Origin: Acidovorax temperans
GTDB taxonomy: Bacteria; Pseudomonadota; Gammaproteobacteria; Burkholderiales; Burkholderiaceae_C
Direction: 5' to 3'
Assembly: GCF_006716905.1 (NCBI RefSeq)
Contig: NZ_VFPV01000001.1
Location: 1,552,001 to 1,616,000, forward strand
Length of the DNA: 64,000 nt
Below, in pieces: positions 17,406-26,352 of this stretch (positions are counted from its first letter, which is position 1; each line of letters begins with the position of its first letter). The position numbers and the translations under genes were made by a program. The notes below the pieces were generated by a model. The model was given only the letters and a program-made list of their open reading frames with translations, did not search any database and was not told the origin of the DNA.

Positions 17406-19094
17406 ATGGAAAAGATCTGGCTCAAGAGCTACCCCCCGGGCGTACCGCACGACGTCAACCCCGAGCAGTACCGCTCTGTGGCCCACCTGCTGGAAGAGTC
17501 CTTCCGCAAACACGCAAAAAGCCCGTTCTCGGTCTGCATGGACCGGTGGATGAACTACGGCGAGCTGGAACGGTTGTCAGGCGCACTGGGTGCCTACCTG
17601 CAAGGCCTGGGCCTGCAGCCCGGTGCGCGTGTTGCCATCATGCTGCCCAACATTCCGCAGTTTGGCGTGACCATGGCGGCCGTGCTGCGCGCAGGCTACA
17701 CCTGCGTGAACGTGAACCCGCTGTACACCGCCCGCGAACTGGAGCACCAGCTCAAGGACTCGGGCGCTACCGCCATCGTCATTCTTGAAAACTTTGCCCA
17801 CACCCTGGCCGATGTGGTGGACCACACCAACGTGCAGCATGTGGTGATGGCATCGATGGGCGACCTGCTGGGCTTCTGGTTTGGCAAATGGATCACCTTC
17901 GCCGTGCGCCACCTGGCCAAGATGGTGCCGGCATACGAGCTACCCCTGACCAACGGGCGCAAGGTGGTCTCCTTCAAGAAGGCCCTGGCAATGGGCGAGC
18001 GGCGCACCCTCGCGCCCAGCACCGCCACGCTCGATTCGATTGCCTTTTTGCAATACACCGGCGGCACCACGGGCCTCTCCAAGGGCGCAGTGCTCACCCA
18101 TCGCAACATCGTGGCAGCCACCTTGCAGGCCGAGGCCTGGTTCACCCCCGCCCTGGCCAAGATTGGCGACGTGACCAAGGCCAACAGCATTGCCGCGCTG
18201 CCGCTGTACCACATCTTCGCGCTGACGCTGTGCCTGCTGGCCATCCGCCAGGGCTCCAGCCTCACGCTGATTCCCAACCCGCGCGACATCCCCAAATTTG
18301 TGGCCGAGCTGAAAAAACGCCCCTTTCACATGCTGCCCGCCGTGAACACGCTGTTCAATGCGCTGCTGCAAAACGCCCAGTTCCGCGCACTGGACTTCTC
18401 GCACCTGTGCGTGTCGCAAGCCGGGGGCATGGCCGCCAGCGAAGGCACGGCCAAGCAGTGGCAGAAGGTCACAGGCAGCACCATGATCGAAGGCTGGGGC
18501 ATGAGCGAGACCTGCGCCATCGGCACCAACAACCCGGTGACCAACACCGAGTTCACCGGCTCCATCGGCCTGCCGCTGCCGGGCATTGACATCGCCATCA
18601 AGGACGATGCGGGCAACAGCCTGCCCCAGGGCGAGTCGGGCGAGATCTGCATCCGCGGCCCCAACGTGATGACGGGTTACTACAACCAGCCCGAAGAGAA
18701 CGCCAAGGCCTTCACCCCCGATGGCTTCATGCGCACGGGCGACATCGGCATCATGGACGCGCAGGGCTACACCCGCATCATCGACCGCAAGAAGGACATG
18801 ATTCTGGTGAGCGGCTTCAACGTGTTCCCCAACGAGCTGGAGCAGGTCATCAGCCTGTGCCCTGGCGTGGTGGAATGCGCAGCCATTGGCGTGCCCGACG
18901 AGAAGCAGGGTGAGGCCATCAAGGTGTTCATCATCAAGAACGACCCCGCCCTGACCGAGGACGACGTGGCAGCGTTCTGCCACGAAAACCTCACCGGCTA
19001 CAAGCGCCCGAAGTACATCGAGTTCCGCGACGATCTGCCCAAGACCAACGTGGGCAAGATCTTGCGGCGGGAGCTGCGCAACCCCACCGCGTGA
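17406..19094 (+). CDS. fadD: Long-chain-fatty-acid--CoA ligase
   Basis: AMP-forming acyl-CoA synthetase activating fatty acids for beta-oxidation or lipid use. The 562 residues match FadD length. P-loop-like motif I is LQYTGGTTGLSKGAVLTHRN (about residue 216 on), the adenylate-binding motif is EGWGMSETC, and the C-terminal FACS signature is DGFMRTGDIGIMDAQGYTRI followed by DRKKDMILVSGFNVFPNELE. The catalytic Lys lies in KTNVGKILRREL near the end. It is monocistronic or leads the next hydrolase gene; the upstream 237 bp shows no clear FadR-like operator. Confidence 0.93.
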   Translation: MEKIWLKSYPPGVPHDVNPEQYRSVAHLLEESFRKHAKSPFSVCMDRWMNYGELERLSGALGAYLQGLGLQPGARVAIMLPNIPQFGVTMAAVLRAGYTCVNVNPLYTARELEHQLKDSGATAIVILENFAHTLADVVDHTNVQHVVMASMGDLLGFWFGKWITFAVRHLAKMVPAYELPLTNGRKVVSFKKALAMGERRTLAPSTATLDSIAFLQYTGGTTGLSKGAVLTHRNIVAATLQAEAWFTPALAKIGDVTKANSIAALPLYHIFALTLCLLAIRQGSSLTLIPNPRDIPKFVAELKKRPFHMLPAVNTLFNALLQNAQFRALDFSHLCVSQAGGMAASEGTAKQWQKVTGSTMIEGWGMSETCAIGTNNPVTNTEFTGSIGLPLPGIDIAIKDDAGNSLPQGESGEICIRGPNVMTGYYNQPEENAKAFTPDGFMRTGDIGIMDAQGYTRIIDRKKDMILVSGFNVFPNELEQVISLCPGVVECAAIGVPDEKQGEAIKVFIIKNDPALTEDDVAAFCHENLTGYKRPKYIEFRDDLPKTNVGKILRRELRNPTA

Positions 19095-19196
19095 TGGCGT
19101 GCGGGGGCCACAAGACCAACACGGTTTTTGGAGGCCCCTCGCAGCCCGGCTGTGCGGTACGCTGAAGCCGTTGCCATTGCCCTGCCTACCGACCCC

Positions 19197-20126
19197 ATGA
19201 CTGCATCCCCCCCCGCCCCACTGCCCCCCGGCATCACCGTGCTGGAGCGCGGCTGGCTCTCGGCCAACAATGTGGTCTGCATTGGCCCTGAGGGGGCCGC
19301 CGTGGTGGACACCGGTTACTGCACCCACAGCGAACAAACCCTGGCCCTGGTGCAAGGGTTGCTGGGCGCGCAGCCACTGCAGCGCATCTTCAACACCCAC
19401 CTGCACAGCGACCACTGCGGTGGCAACGCCGCGCTGCAGGCGGCCTGGCCCGGCGCCACCACCCACATCCCGCCAGGCCAGATGGCGCTGGTGGAGCAGT
19501 GGGACGCCAGCGCCCTGAGCTACACCCCCACGGGCCAGGACTGCCCGCGCTTTCGCGCCGATGCGCCCTTGCAGCCGGGCACCACGGTGCCCTTGGCGGG
19601 GCTGGCCTGGGAGGTACACGCAGCGCCCGGGCACGACCCGCATTCGGTCGTGCTGTTTGAGCCCGCCAGCGCCACCCTGATCTCTGCCGACGCCCTGTGG
19701 GAGAACGGCTTCGGCGTGGTGTTTCCGGAAATCGAGGGCACAGCCGCTTTCGACGAAGTGGCCGCCACGCTGGACGTGATCGAGAGGCTGGCTCCGCGCA
19801 CCGTGATCCCCGGCCACGGGCCGGTGTTTACCGATGCACCCCGCGCCCTGGCCACGGCGCGCAAACGCCTGGAAGGCTTTGTGCGCAGCCCCGGCAAACA
19901 CGCGCTGTATGCCGCCAAGGTGCTGCTCAAGTACAAGCTGCTGGAGCTGCAGCACACCACCGTGCCCGCACTACAGCAGTGGGCCGATGGCACCCCCTAC
20001 TTCGGCCTGCTGCACCAGGCCCACTTTGCCGACCAGCCCAAGGCGCAATGGCTGCACAGCCTGGTGGCGGACCTGGAACGCTCCGGCGCCGCCGTGCGCC
20101 AGGGCGAGGCGCTGCACAACGCCTGA
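19197..20126 (+). CDS. MBL-fold metallo-hydrolase
   Basis: Metallo-beta-lactamase-fold hydrolase of 309 residues; substrate unknown. The zinc-binding motif HxHxDH is present as FNTHLHSDHCGGNAAL; further ligands are in AAPGHDPHSVVL, LISADALWENGFG and VIPGHGPVF. The start MTASPPAPLPPG at 19197 is preferred; 23 upstream codons lack family likeness. The C-terminal ~80 residues are helical, as in the SoxH/QPDE-like subgroup. It follows fadD by about 100 bp on the same strand and may share its transcript. Confidence 0.87.
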   Translation: MTASPPAPLPPGITVLERGWLSANNVVCIGPEGAAVVDTGYCTHSEQTLALVQGLLGAQPLQRIFNTHLHSDHCGGNAALQAAWPGATTHIPPGQMALVEQWDASALSYTPTGQDCPRFRADAPLQPGTTVPLAGLAWEVHAAPGHDPHSVVLFEPASATLISADALWENGFGVVFPEIEGTAAFDEVAATLDVIERLAPRTVIPGHGPVFTDAPRALATARKRLEGFVRSPGKHALYAAKVLLKYKLLELQHTTVPALQQWADGTPYFGLLHQAHFADQPKAQWLHSLVADLERSGAAVRQGEALHNA

Positions 20127-20156
20127 ACGGCTGCCCAGGCTGCTGCGGGCAAGCGC

Positions 20157-20181
20157 AAAAAAGCCCGCGCGAAGGCGGGCT
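20157..20181 (-). terminator. Rho-independent terminator for the DUF4124 gene
   Basis: On the minus strand AGCCCGC-CTTCGC-GCGGGCT forms a 7-bp stem (20175-20181 with 20162-20168) followed by TTTTTT. It lies 35 bp beyond the DUF4124 stop. The orientation of the T-run favours the minus-strand gene over the convergent hydrolase gene. Confidence 0.85.
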
Positions 20182-20215
20182 GATTGGGCGGAGGTTTGGC
20201 CAGGGGCCTTCTGGC

Positions 20216-20812
20216 TCAGTGCTTGAACTGGCGGTCGCAGCCCGTCACGTGGTTGTTGCTGCTGGACATGCACTGGTAAAACGACTTCTTGTTGCCGCTG
20301 GACGACTGGCAGTCGCCCACGCTGTATTTGCCCTTGGCCTCGCGGATCTTGGGGGCCGTGGTGTCGAAGGCAGTCTGGGTCATGTAGCCATCGCGCACGT
20401 TTTTCTGGCCCACCTCCAGCATCAGGTCAGCCTGGTAGTGGATGTTGCTCACCGCCACGGCGCAGTTCATGGGCACCTGCTTGCTATCGACCGTGCCAAG
20501 CGACTTGCGCAGCCCTTCGGCCATGTCTTTGACGCCCTCAGGAATCTTCTTGGTGCCGTCGGCGTTGTACTCCACCCCTTTGGTCGAAGTGCTCTTGCCG
20601 CCCCCTGAACCAGCGGGGCCCGACGCGCTGCCCGTGGTGGTGCCATTGGTGCCCTGCAGCTTCATCGGGGCGGCATCGTCCTTGTCCGCCGGAGGCTGCG
20701 AGCCGTAATGCGTCTTGCCGTTGGCATCCACCCACTTGTACACGGGCTGCGCTTGCAAGCCCACCGACCACACCAACACAGCGGCCCAAACCGCCAGCTT
20801 CCCTCGCGCCAT
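20216..20812 (-). CDS. DUF4124 domain-containing exported protein
   Basis: Predicted periplasmic protein of 198 residues; function unknown. The signal peptide MARGKLAVWAAVLVWSVGLQ ends near AQA|QP. A DUF4124 module follows immediately (VYKWVDANGKTHYGSQPPADKDD). The middle is a low-complexity Gly/Ser/Thr linker (about residues 52-78). The C-terminal domain has four cysteines (NCAVAV, GDCQSS, YQCMSS, GCDRQF), suggesting disulfides in the periplasm. It is convergent with the MBL hydrolase gene and ends at a good terminator. Confidence 0.8.
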   Translation of the reverse strand: MARGKLAVWAAVLVWSVGLQAQPVYKWVDANGKTHYGSQPPADKDDAAPMKLQGTNGTTTGSASGPAGSGGGKSTSTKGVEYNADGTKKIPEGVKDMAEGLRKSLGTVDSKQVPMNCAVAVSNIHYQADLMLEVGQKNVRDGYMTQTAFDTTAPKIREAKGKYSVGDCQSSSGNKKSFYQCMSSSNNHVTGCDRQFKH

Positions 20813-20829
20813 GGCGCCCTCCCTCTTTA

Positions 20830-20890
20830 TGAATCAAATATGCCTATAGCGCTTATGCAGCAAGCGCCAGCAGCTTCTCTTTTTATAGCA
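20830..20890. repeat. Interspersed palindromic repeat copy 2, intergenic
   Basis: GAATCAAATATGCCTATAGC, then GCTTATGCAGCAAGCGCCAG, then CAGCTTCTCTTTTTATAGCA. The core AGCGCTTATGCAGCAAGCGC is the family palindrome; flanks match the CAAAT-side and the TTTTTATAGC-side seen in the other copies. It lies between the start of the DUF4124 gene and the stop of the transglycosylase gene. Confidence 0.85.
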
Positions 20891-20947
20891 AACTCATACT
20901 GGGCACGGTCAGTGCCCGCAACCCATTCCGCGCCCGCTGCTGGCCTC

Positions 20948-22933
20948 TCAGGGCAAGTCGGCGTTCACTACCGGCGACGCTGCATCGCGTGGCCCCACGG
21001 TGCCCAGGCGGCTGCGCAGCGACTGAGGCTGGCCGGTGAGCAAAGCGGCGTAGTTGGTGGTGTTGGCCAGCACCTTCTTCACGTAGTCGCGCGTTTCTGC
21101 AAAGGGCACGTTTTCGGCCCAGATGGCGGCGTCCAGCACCGGGCCATTGCGCCAGTTGCGGGGGCGGCCGGGGCCGGCGTTGTAGGCGGCAGCGGCCAAA
21201 GGCATCGAACCTGCAAAGTCATCGAGCGCCAGCTTGAGGTAAGCGGTGCCGATGGTGATGTTGGTGTCGCGGTCCGAAATCTGGTCGGGCGTGAAGCCGG
21301 TCAGGCCAATCTTCTTGGCCGTCCAGCGCGCGGTGGCGGGCATCACCTGCATCAGGCCAGAGGCGCCGACATGCGAGCGTGCATCCATGATGAAGCGGCT
21401 TTCCTGCCGGATCAGGCCGTAGACGTAGGCGGGGTCCAGGCCAATGCCCTGGGCGCGCTCGACCACCGTATTGCGAAACGGCATGGGGAAGCGCTGGTTC
21501 ACGTCGATAACGGTCTTGGTGCGTTCGCTGGTGTTGATGCAGCGGTCCCACACCTCGCGCTGGCAGGCAAAGTCGGCGGCCGCCAGCAGTTCACGCTCAC
21601 TCATGCCGCCAGGGGTGTGCAGGTTGGTGGCGTAGTTCCACTCGCGCACGCCTTCGCCGCGAATACCCAGCAAGATGGCGTACAGCGCGCGGTTGAGCGC
21701 GGGGTTGGCGCGGGCAGCAGCCTTTTCCTCGGCCGTGAGGGGCGCAGGCGCTGGGGGCACCACCACGCGCTGCCCCAGCTCTTCCAGGGCCAGCTGCTCG
21801 TAAAAGCCCTTGGGGCTGGCAATGCTTTCCAGCGCCTGGCGGGCTTCGGCACGCTCGGCATCGCTGGGCTTGCCATTGAGCACCGCCTTGGCATGCCAAT
21901 ACACCCAGGTGCTGTCCCGGCGGGCGTCGTCGCCCATGGCTTCCACGGCCTTGCGCACCACCTTCCACTGGCCGGCGCGCAGGGCTGCGCGGGCCTTCCA
22001 GCCCAGCATGTCGTCGGTCAGGTCAGAGTCCTTGGTCACGTTGCCAAAGTAGGTGAAGGCATCAGACGACAGGCGCTGCGCCGCCTGCTTGCCAATCACG
22101 CCCCACACCCAGTTGCGCTCCTCGGGCGAGAGGTGCACGCTCCATTTGTTGTCGAGCTGCGTGGCGGCGTTGTCCGCATCGCCCTGGGCCAGCTTGATGA
22201 GCGCCAGCGTCACCAATTCCTGGCGCACCTTGCCGCGCGCCGTGGCGCGGGCCTGCAGGTACTTGGTGGGGGAATCCATCAACTCCTTCACCTGGGCCGA
22301 AGATTCAGGCGAGACGATTTCCACCGCAGCGCGTGCCGAGCGCACGCGGTTGGCTTCCACCGCCAAGCGCGCCTTGCGCCAGACATCGTGGGCCGTGAGC
22401 TGCTTGTAGCTGTAAAGCTCGCCCGCCGCATGGGTGCAGCCGTCGTCGCTGTCGCGCTGTGCGTACCAGTTGCGGCGCACCTCGTCAGCGGCCGTGGCTG
22501 GGGCAGTGCCTTTCAGGGTCTCGATCAGCAGCGAGTAGCAGCGCACTTCCTTGTCGTCCGACATGCGGTAGTTGGGGTGCTGCTCGGCAAACTGCGACCA
22601 GTCGCGGCGCTGGCCCAGCAGCAGCAACCAGTCGTTGCGCAGGCGGTCTTCCTGGTAGGTGCCGGCGTAGCGCTTCAAAAAGGCCTGGATTTCTGCCGGG
22701 CTGGCCTCGCCCAGGCGCAGTTTCAACTCCCAGTAAGCCGCCCAGGGTTCCAGGGCGTGGCCGCGTGCGGCGGGCAGCAGCTGTTCGAGCTTCTTGCGGT
22801 CGCCCTTGCGGAAGGCCTGGTGCATCTCCAGCAAGGTGTCGTCGCCACGGTTTTGCGCCTGGACAAGGGGCGCTGCAGTGGCCAGCACAGCGGCGGCCAC
22901 AAGGGGTGTCAAAATCGCTCTGAGCAATTGCAT
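20948..22933 (-). CDS. slt: Soluble lytic murein transglycosylase
   Basis: Periplasmic peptidoglycan lytic transglycosylase (Slt70 type) of 661 residues. The signal peptide is MQLLRAILTPLVAAAVLATA with cleavage near VQA|QN. A long helical superhelix (about 30-450) precedes the C-terminal SLT domain. The catalytic Glu is in YVYGLIRQESRFIMDARS, followed by GASGLMQVMPATARW and AAAAYNAGPGRPRNW, all Slt signatures. The start is the ATG read from 22933, 14 bp from the divergent cyclo-ligase start, so the promoters must overlap the neighbouring coding regions. Confidence 0.95.
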   Translation of the reverse strand: MQLLRAILTPLVAAAVLATAAPLVQAQNRGDDTLLEMHQAFRKGDRKKLEQLLPAARGHALEPWAAYWELKLRLGEASPAEIQAFLKRYAGTYQEDRLRNDWLLLLGQRRDWSQFAEQHPNYRMSDDKEVRCYSLLIETLKGTAPATAADEVRRNWYAQRDSDDGCTHAAGELYSYKQLTAHDVWRKARLAVEANRVRSARAAVEIVSPESSAQVKELMDSPTKYLQARATARGKVRQELVTLALIKLAQGDADNAATQLDNKWSVHLSPEERNWVWGVIGKQAAQRLSSDAFTYFGNVTKDSDLTDDMLGWKARAALRAGQWKVVRKAVEAMGDDARRDSTWVYWHAKAVLNGKPSDAERAEARQALESIASPKGFYEQLALEELGQRVVVPPAPAPLTAEEKAAARANPALNRALYAILLGIRGEGVREWNYATNLHTPGGMSERELLAAADFACQREVWDRCINTSERTKTVIDVNQRFPMPFRNTVVERAQGIGLDPAYVYGLIRQESRFIMDARSHVGASGLMQVMPATARWTAKKIGLTGFTPDQISDRDTNITIGTAYLKLALDDFAGSMPLAAAAYNAGPGRPRNWRNGPVLDAAIWAENVPFAETRDYVKKVLANTTNYAALLTGQPQSLRSRLGTVGPRDAASPVVNADLP

Positions 22934-22947
22934 GGGGGAATTATCTG

Positions 22948-23520
22948 ATGGACAAAGCAGCCCTTCGGCGCGCATTGATTGAAGAACGCCTCAACCTGCC
23001 TGATCGCCTACATCGGGCCGATTTGTTACAACAGGTGATGCGCATCTGGCTGGTCAACCGGCCCGACACCGTGATCGGCGCCTACTGGCCGATCAAGGGC
23101 GAATTCGACCCCCTGCCAGCCCTGCACCGCTGGAAGGAAGACGGCGAGCTGCTCGACGAGCCCCTGCGCCGCCGCATCGGCCTGCCGGTGGTGAACAAGG
23201 AGCACAAGACGCTCACCTTCCACGCCTGGTACCCCGGCTGCCCCATGGAGGAAGACGCCTACGGCATCCCCAAGCCCAAAGACACCGAAATGATCGTGCC
23301 CACGCTGCTGTTTGTGCCCTGCGTGGGCTACGCCGCTGGCGGCTACCGCCTGGGCTACGGCGGCGGCTTTTACGACCGCACCCTGGCAACGCTGCAGCCC
23401 AAACCCTTCACCGTGGGGCTGGGCTTTACCAACGGCTATCTGGACGAGTTCGAGCCCGAAGAGTTCGACCTGCCGCTGGACGCCATCCTGAACGACAACG
23501 GCGTGGTCTGGCCCGTGTGA
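22948..23520 (+). CDS. 5-formyltetrahydrofolate cyclo-ligase
   Basis: ATP-dependent enzyme (MTHFS/YgfA family) returning 5-formyl-THF to 5,10-methenyl-THF. The 190 residues begin MDKAALRRALIEERLNL. The signature GYRLGYGGGFYDRTLA (about residues 131-146), preceded by VPTLLFVPCVGYAAGG, and a basic N-terminal folate-binding helix identify it. It is divergent from slt with only 14 bp between the starts. It is convergent with the J-domain-like gene (25 bp gap). In many proteobacteria this gene adjoins the 6S RNA gene; no 6S-like RNA was recognised here. Confidence 0.93.
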   Translation: MDKAALRRALIEERLNLPDRLHRADLLQQVMRIWLVNRPDTVIGAYWPIKGEFDPLPALHRWKEDGELLDEPLRRRIGLPVVNKEHKTLTFHAWYPGCPMEEDAYGIPKPKDTEMIVPTLLFVPCVGYAAGGYRLGYGGGFYDRTLATLQPKPFTVGLGFTNGYLDEFEPEEFDLPLDAILNDNGVVWPV

Positions 23521-23545
23521 TCCCCCCTGGATCTGGGAGGGCGGG

Positions 23546-24763
23546 TCAGAAAAACCCGCCGCCCAGGCGCGCCAAAAAGGCCTCCTCCCGCTCCTGTTCG
23601 CGGGCCAGTGCCGCCTGCTCACGCAGCCAGAGCTTGAGCTGTGCATCGTCACGCACCCGCACCAAGTCGTCCTGCATCTGCGACACGACATGGGCCAGCT
23701 CCTCTTGCTCTTCCTGCAGCAGGCGCGTGAGCAGTGCCTCCTTCATCCGGGCGCCCACGGGTATGCCCAACTCAACGCTCAGGCGCATCTCTGCGTCTCC
23801 CAATTCGCCTTCCAGCGTTTTAACCTGATCCTTGAGTAGCAGCGACAAAGCGGCCAGCTTGTCGTCGGCCATTTGGGCAATATGAGCCTCGTCCACCTGC
23901 TCGGCCTGCAATTGCAACTGCAACAGCGCCGTCAGGTCACCCCGCTCATACGCTGCGTTGGCCTGGCTCATCAACGCGCTCTTGCGCTCGCGCTCCACGG
24001 GGTCAGGCTCGCGGTCGGGGTGCAGTGCGCTGGCGAGCTGGCGGTAAATGGAGCGCAACGCGGCCTTGGCATCCTGGGCCTGCTCCTGGGCCTTGAGCTG
24101 ACGGGCCGATGGAGGACGGCGAGAGCGGCGCGCGGCCTGCCGCGCATCCTCTGCCTCCTGAAAGGTATGCACTTGCTGAATCAGCGCTTCCATCAACTCT
24201 TCCGGCGAATCGATGCCCTTGAACGCCTCCCGGTCCAAGTTTTTGCCCAACACGCTCTGAGCCATATCCAGCATCTGCTCACGCACCATATTGGCCTGGT
24301 CACCCAAGTCGTCTTCGAGAGGCGGTGGTGCATAGATAGAGCACAGTTCGGCCAACTCAGGGTCGGACTCATCCACGGGGCCGCTCGATGGCAACAGGCT
24401 TTGCAAAATTTCGCGCATCGCTTTCTGTTGCGCAGCCGTCAAGCCTTTGCGCTGCAAACGCTGGTGCAGAAACACCAGCATCTCGCGGCGCGCCTCGTCC
24501 ATCTTGCGCTTTAGCTCCGCCATCCGCGCCAAATGAGGGGGCCGCAGCTTGTCAGCCAGCTGTTGCAGGTCATGCAACTGGCGGCCCAGGTTTTCCACAC
24601 GGGCCAGCAATTTATTGAACCGCTGTTGCGCGGGACTGAGCTTTTCACGTCCACGCGGCAACACCTTGAGACGACTGGCCTCCGGCGGGGAAGGGGAATG
24701 GTGCGTAGACGGGGACTGTCCGTCGCCAAAAAAATCTGCCTGGGAAGAATCCATCATGGTCAT
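23546..24763 (-). CDS. J-domain-like coiled-coil protein
   Basis: Charged, helix-rich protein of about 405 residues with unknown role. After a polar N-terminus (about 1-45) come long heptad-rich helices. Near residues 235-285 a degenerate J-domain is visible: KAALRSIYRQLASALHPD, then REPDPVERERKSALMSQANA, which keeps the HPD loop that stimulates Hsp70 ATPase but lacks a zinc finger or G/F region. The C-terminal half is again coiled coil. Start uncertain: ATGs at 24763, 24757 and 24754 lie close together without a clear Shine-Dalgarno. It could be a DnaK co-chaperone or a scaffolding protein. Confidence 0.7.
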   Translation of the reverse strand: MTMMDSSQADFFGDGQSPSTHHSPSPPEASRLKVLPRGREKLSPAQQRFNKLLARVENLGRQLHDLQQLADKLRPPHLARMAELKRKMDEARREMLVFLHQRLQRKGLTAAQQKAMREILQSLLPSSGPVDESDPELAELCSIYAPPPLEDDLGDQANMVREQMLDMAQSVLGKNLDREAFKGIDSPEELMEALIQQVHTFQEAEDARQAARRSRRPPSARQLKAQEQAQDAKAALRSIYRQLASALHPDREPDPVERERKSALMSQANAAYERGDLTALLQLQLQAEQVDEAHIAQMADDKLAALSLLLKDQVKTLEGELGDAEMRLSVELGIPVGARMKEALLTRLLQEEQEELAHVVSQMQDDLVRVRDDAQLKLWLREQAALAREQEREEAFLARLGGGFF

Positions 24764-25111
24764 TTGCAAAGAGGGAGCGGAACCACGCCCTAGACAAGGC
24801 GCGGCAGGCGATGCTGCGTAGTGTAAAACCACACAGCAGCCGGACGACACCCGGCGCCAGCCGGGATCGGTGGGAAGCCCATGCGGAGGGCGCATCAATG
24901 GCCGCGCAAATGATCATCAGTGGCAAGCCCTGCCAACCTAAAGACTGCGCTAGCATGGTCATCGAGTCGGCCTCTTTGAACTTGAAATATCCGTTCAGGT
25001 GGAGCTTTTCGACCTGTGCGCGGCACACCGACTGCGTTCAGTGAACGGGTCAAGCAGCTCAGGCCGGATCCATTGCTACGCGCTCCATCTGGAATGACTG
25101 ACAGGAACCCC
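24764..25111. other. Intergenic region between divergent J-domain-like and GST genes
   Basis: 348 bp with no supported gene. It must hold the promoters of both neighbours. A small inverted repeat CCCGGC-GCCA-GCCGGG lies at 24850-24865. Short open frames here have no recognisable content, and no tRNA or riboswitch fold was recognised. Confidence 0.55.
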
Positions 25112-25795
25112 ATGCTCAAGCTCTACATCGGCAACAAGAACTACTCGTCCTGGTCCATGCGCCCCTGGGTGCTGCTCAAGCAGGCAGGCATCGCGTTTGA
25201 CGAAGTGCGCGTGCGCTTTGACAGCTTTGACGCGCAATCAGAGTTCAAGCGCACCATCGGCGCCGTGAGCCCCACCGCCAAGGTGCCCGTGCTGGTGGAC
25301 GGCGACCTGGTGGTGTGGGACACGCTGGCCATTGCCGAATACGTGGCCGAAACCTGGCCCGACCGGCAGCTGTGGCCAGCCGACGCAAAAGCCCGTGCCC
25401 GCGCGCGCAGCGTCTGCGCCGAGATGCACAGCGGCTTCACCGCCCTGCGCAGCCACTGCCCCATGAACATCGAGGCCCTCCTGCCCGACACCGGCGCCCT
25501 CATCTGGCGCGACCAGCCCGGCGTACGCGCCGACGTGCAGCGCCTGGTGGAGATGTGGGGCGCACTGCTGCAGGAGCACGGCGGGCCCATGCTGTTCGGC
25601 CAGTTCACAGTGGCCGACGCCTACTTTGCCCCCGTGTGCATGCGCCTGCACACGTACGCCCTGCCCGTTCCGCCCCACATCGCCGCCTATGTGCAGCGCG
25701 TGCGCGAGCTGCCCGGCGTGAAGGCCTGGATCGACGAAGCGCTGGCGGAAAAAGACTTTCTGGACTTTGAGGAACCCTACCGGCTGGGGCGCTGA
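25112..25795 (+). CDS. Glutathione S-transferase family protein
   Basis: Cytosolic GST of 227 residues; substrate unknown. The N-terminal thioredoxin-like domain has the motif NKNYSSWSMRPWVLLKQ, with the catalytic Ser region, then SPTAKVPVLVDGDLVVWDTLAI carrying the cis-Pro and the ESxAI-like glutathione contact. An all-helical C-terminal domain follows, with MLFGQFTVADAYFAPV as the N-capping box. The start MLKLYIGNK at 25112 is the family N-terminus; 32 upstream codons are not. It is convergent with the small hypothetical gene at 25826. Confidence 0.9.
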   Translation: MLKLYIGNKNYSSWSMRPWVLLKQAGIAFDEVRVRFDSFDAQSEFKRTIGAVSPTAKVPVLVDGDLVVWDTLAIAEYVAETWPDRQLWPADAKARARARSVCAEMHSGFTALRSHCPMNIEALLPDTGALIWRDQPGVRADVQRLVEMWGALLQEHGGPMLFGQFTVADAYFAPVCMRLHTYALPVPPHIAAYVQRVRELPGVKAWIDEALAEKDFLDFEEPYRLGR

Positions 25796-25825
25796 AGTCC
25801 GGGGTGTGCGCCCTGCAGTTCGGCC

Positions 25826-26281
25826 TTACCGAAACTGCTTGCGCAAAAACGGCTTGTGCCGCGCAATGTGCGCCAACTGCGCCGGGGCCACGGTGCCGCC
25901 CAGGTCTTCGTCTTCGACATTGAGCACCTGGTTGGCATAGGCCAGGGCGCGGGCTACCACCTCTTGCTCGCTCACGCCCTGCTGGGCCGCCAAATCCATC
26001 GCCACGCGGCGCATGGCGCGCTGCGACAGCATCCACATCGCCCCGAAAGAATCCCACGCGGCGGCGGCCTCCTTGGCCTTGTCGTGCTCGGCCAGGATCT
26101 CGGTCAGCGGCTTGGCCAGGATTTCTTGCAACTGCGCCACCTGGGTCTGCAGCGCTTCGAATTGCGCCTCGCGCTGCAGTGCCTCGGCAGCGGCGTTGGC
26201 GGCAGCGTCAGGTGCTGCGGGCACGGGCAGGCTGCCGTCGGGGTTGGGCTGGGCGATGGTGAGGGAGGAAGCGATGGACAT
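25826..26281 (-). CDS. Hypothetical coiled-coil protein
   Basis: A 151-residue protein I do not recognise. The start [16 protein letters not shown] (26281) is followed by an Ala/Pro-rich segment, then a helix with heptads ([20 protein letters not shown], about 42-62), then [23 protein letters not shown] and [20 protein letters not shown]. The C-terminus is basic ([10 protein letters not shown]). No signal peptide or membrane segment is seen. Codon use is like the neighbours. It is divergent from cca, 71 bp between starts. Confidence 0.65.
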   Translation of the reverse strand: MSIASSLTIAQPNPDGSLPVPAAPDAAANAAAEALQREAQFEALQTQVAQLQEILAKPLTEILAEHDKAKEAAAAWDSFGAMWMLSQRAMRRVAMDLAAQQGVSEQEVVARALAYANQVLNVEDEDLGGTVAPAQLAHIARHKPFLRKQFR

Positions 26282-26352
26282 GGGCAGACAGAACGATAAA
26301 GGCGCTACACACAACGGCAGCAGGGTGGGCCCAGCTCTATAAACTCGGCCCC

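Noticed and set aside
17940..19955. 671-codon frame opposite fadD and the MBL hydrolase
   Set aside because: Antisense shadow across two recognised genes.
23521..23545. 6S RNA expected next to the 5-formyl-THF cyclo-ligase gene
   Set aside because: The gap is only 25 bp and the other side is 14 bp from slt, so there is no room for a ~180-nt RNA.
24811..25044. 77-codon frame between the J-domain-like and GST genes
   Set aside because: No ribosome-binding site, no domain, and composition like the surrounding non-coding DNA.
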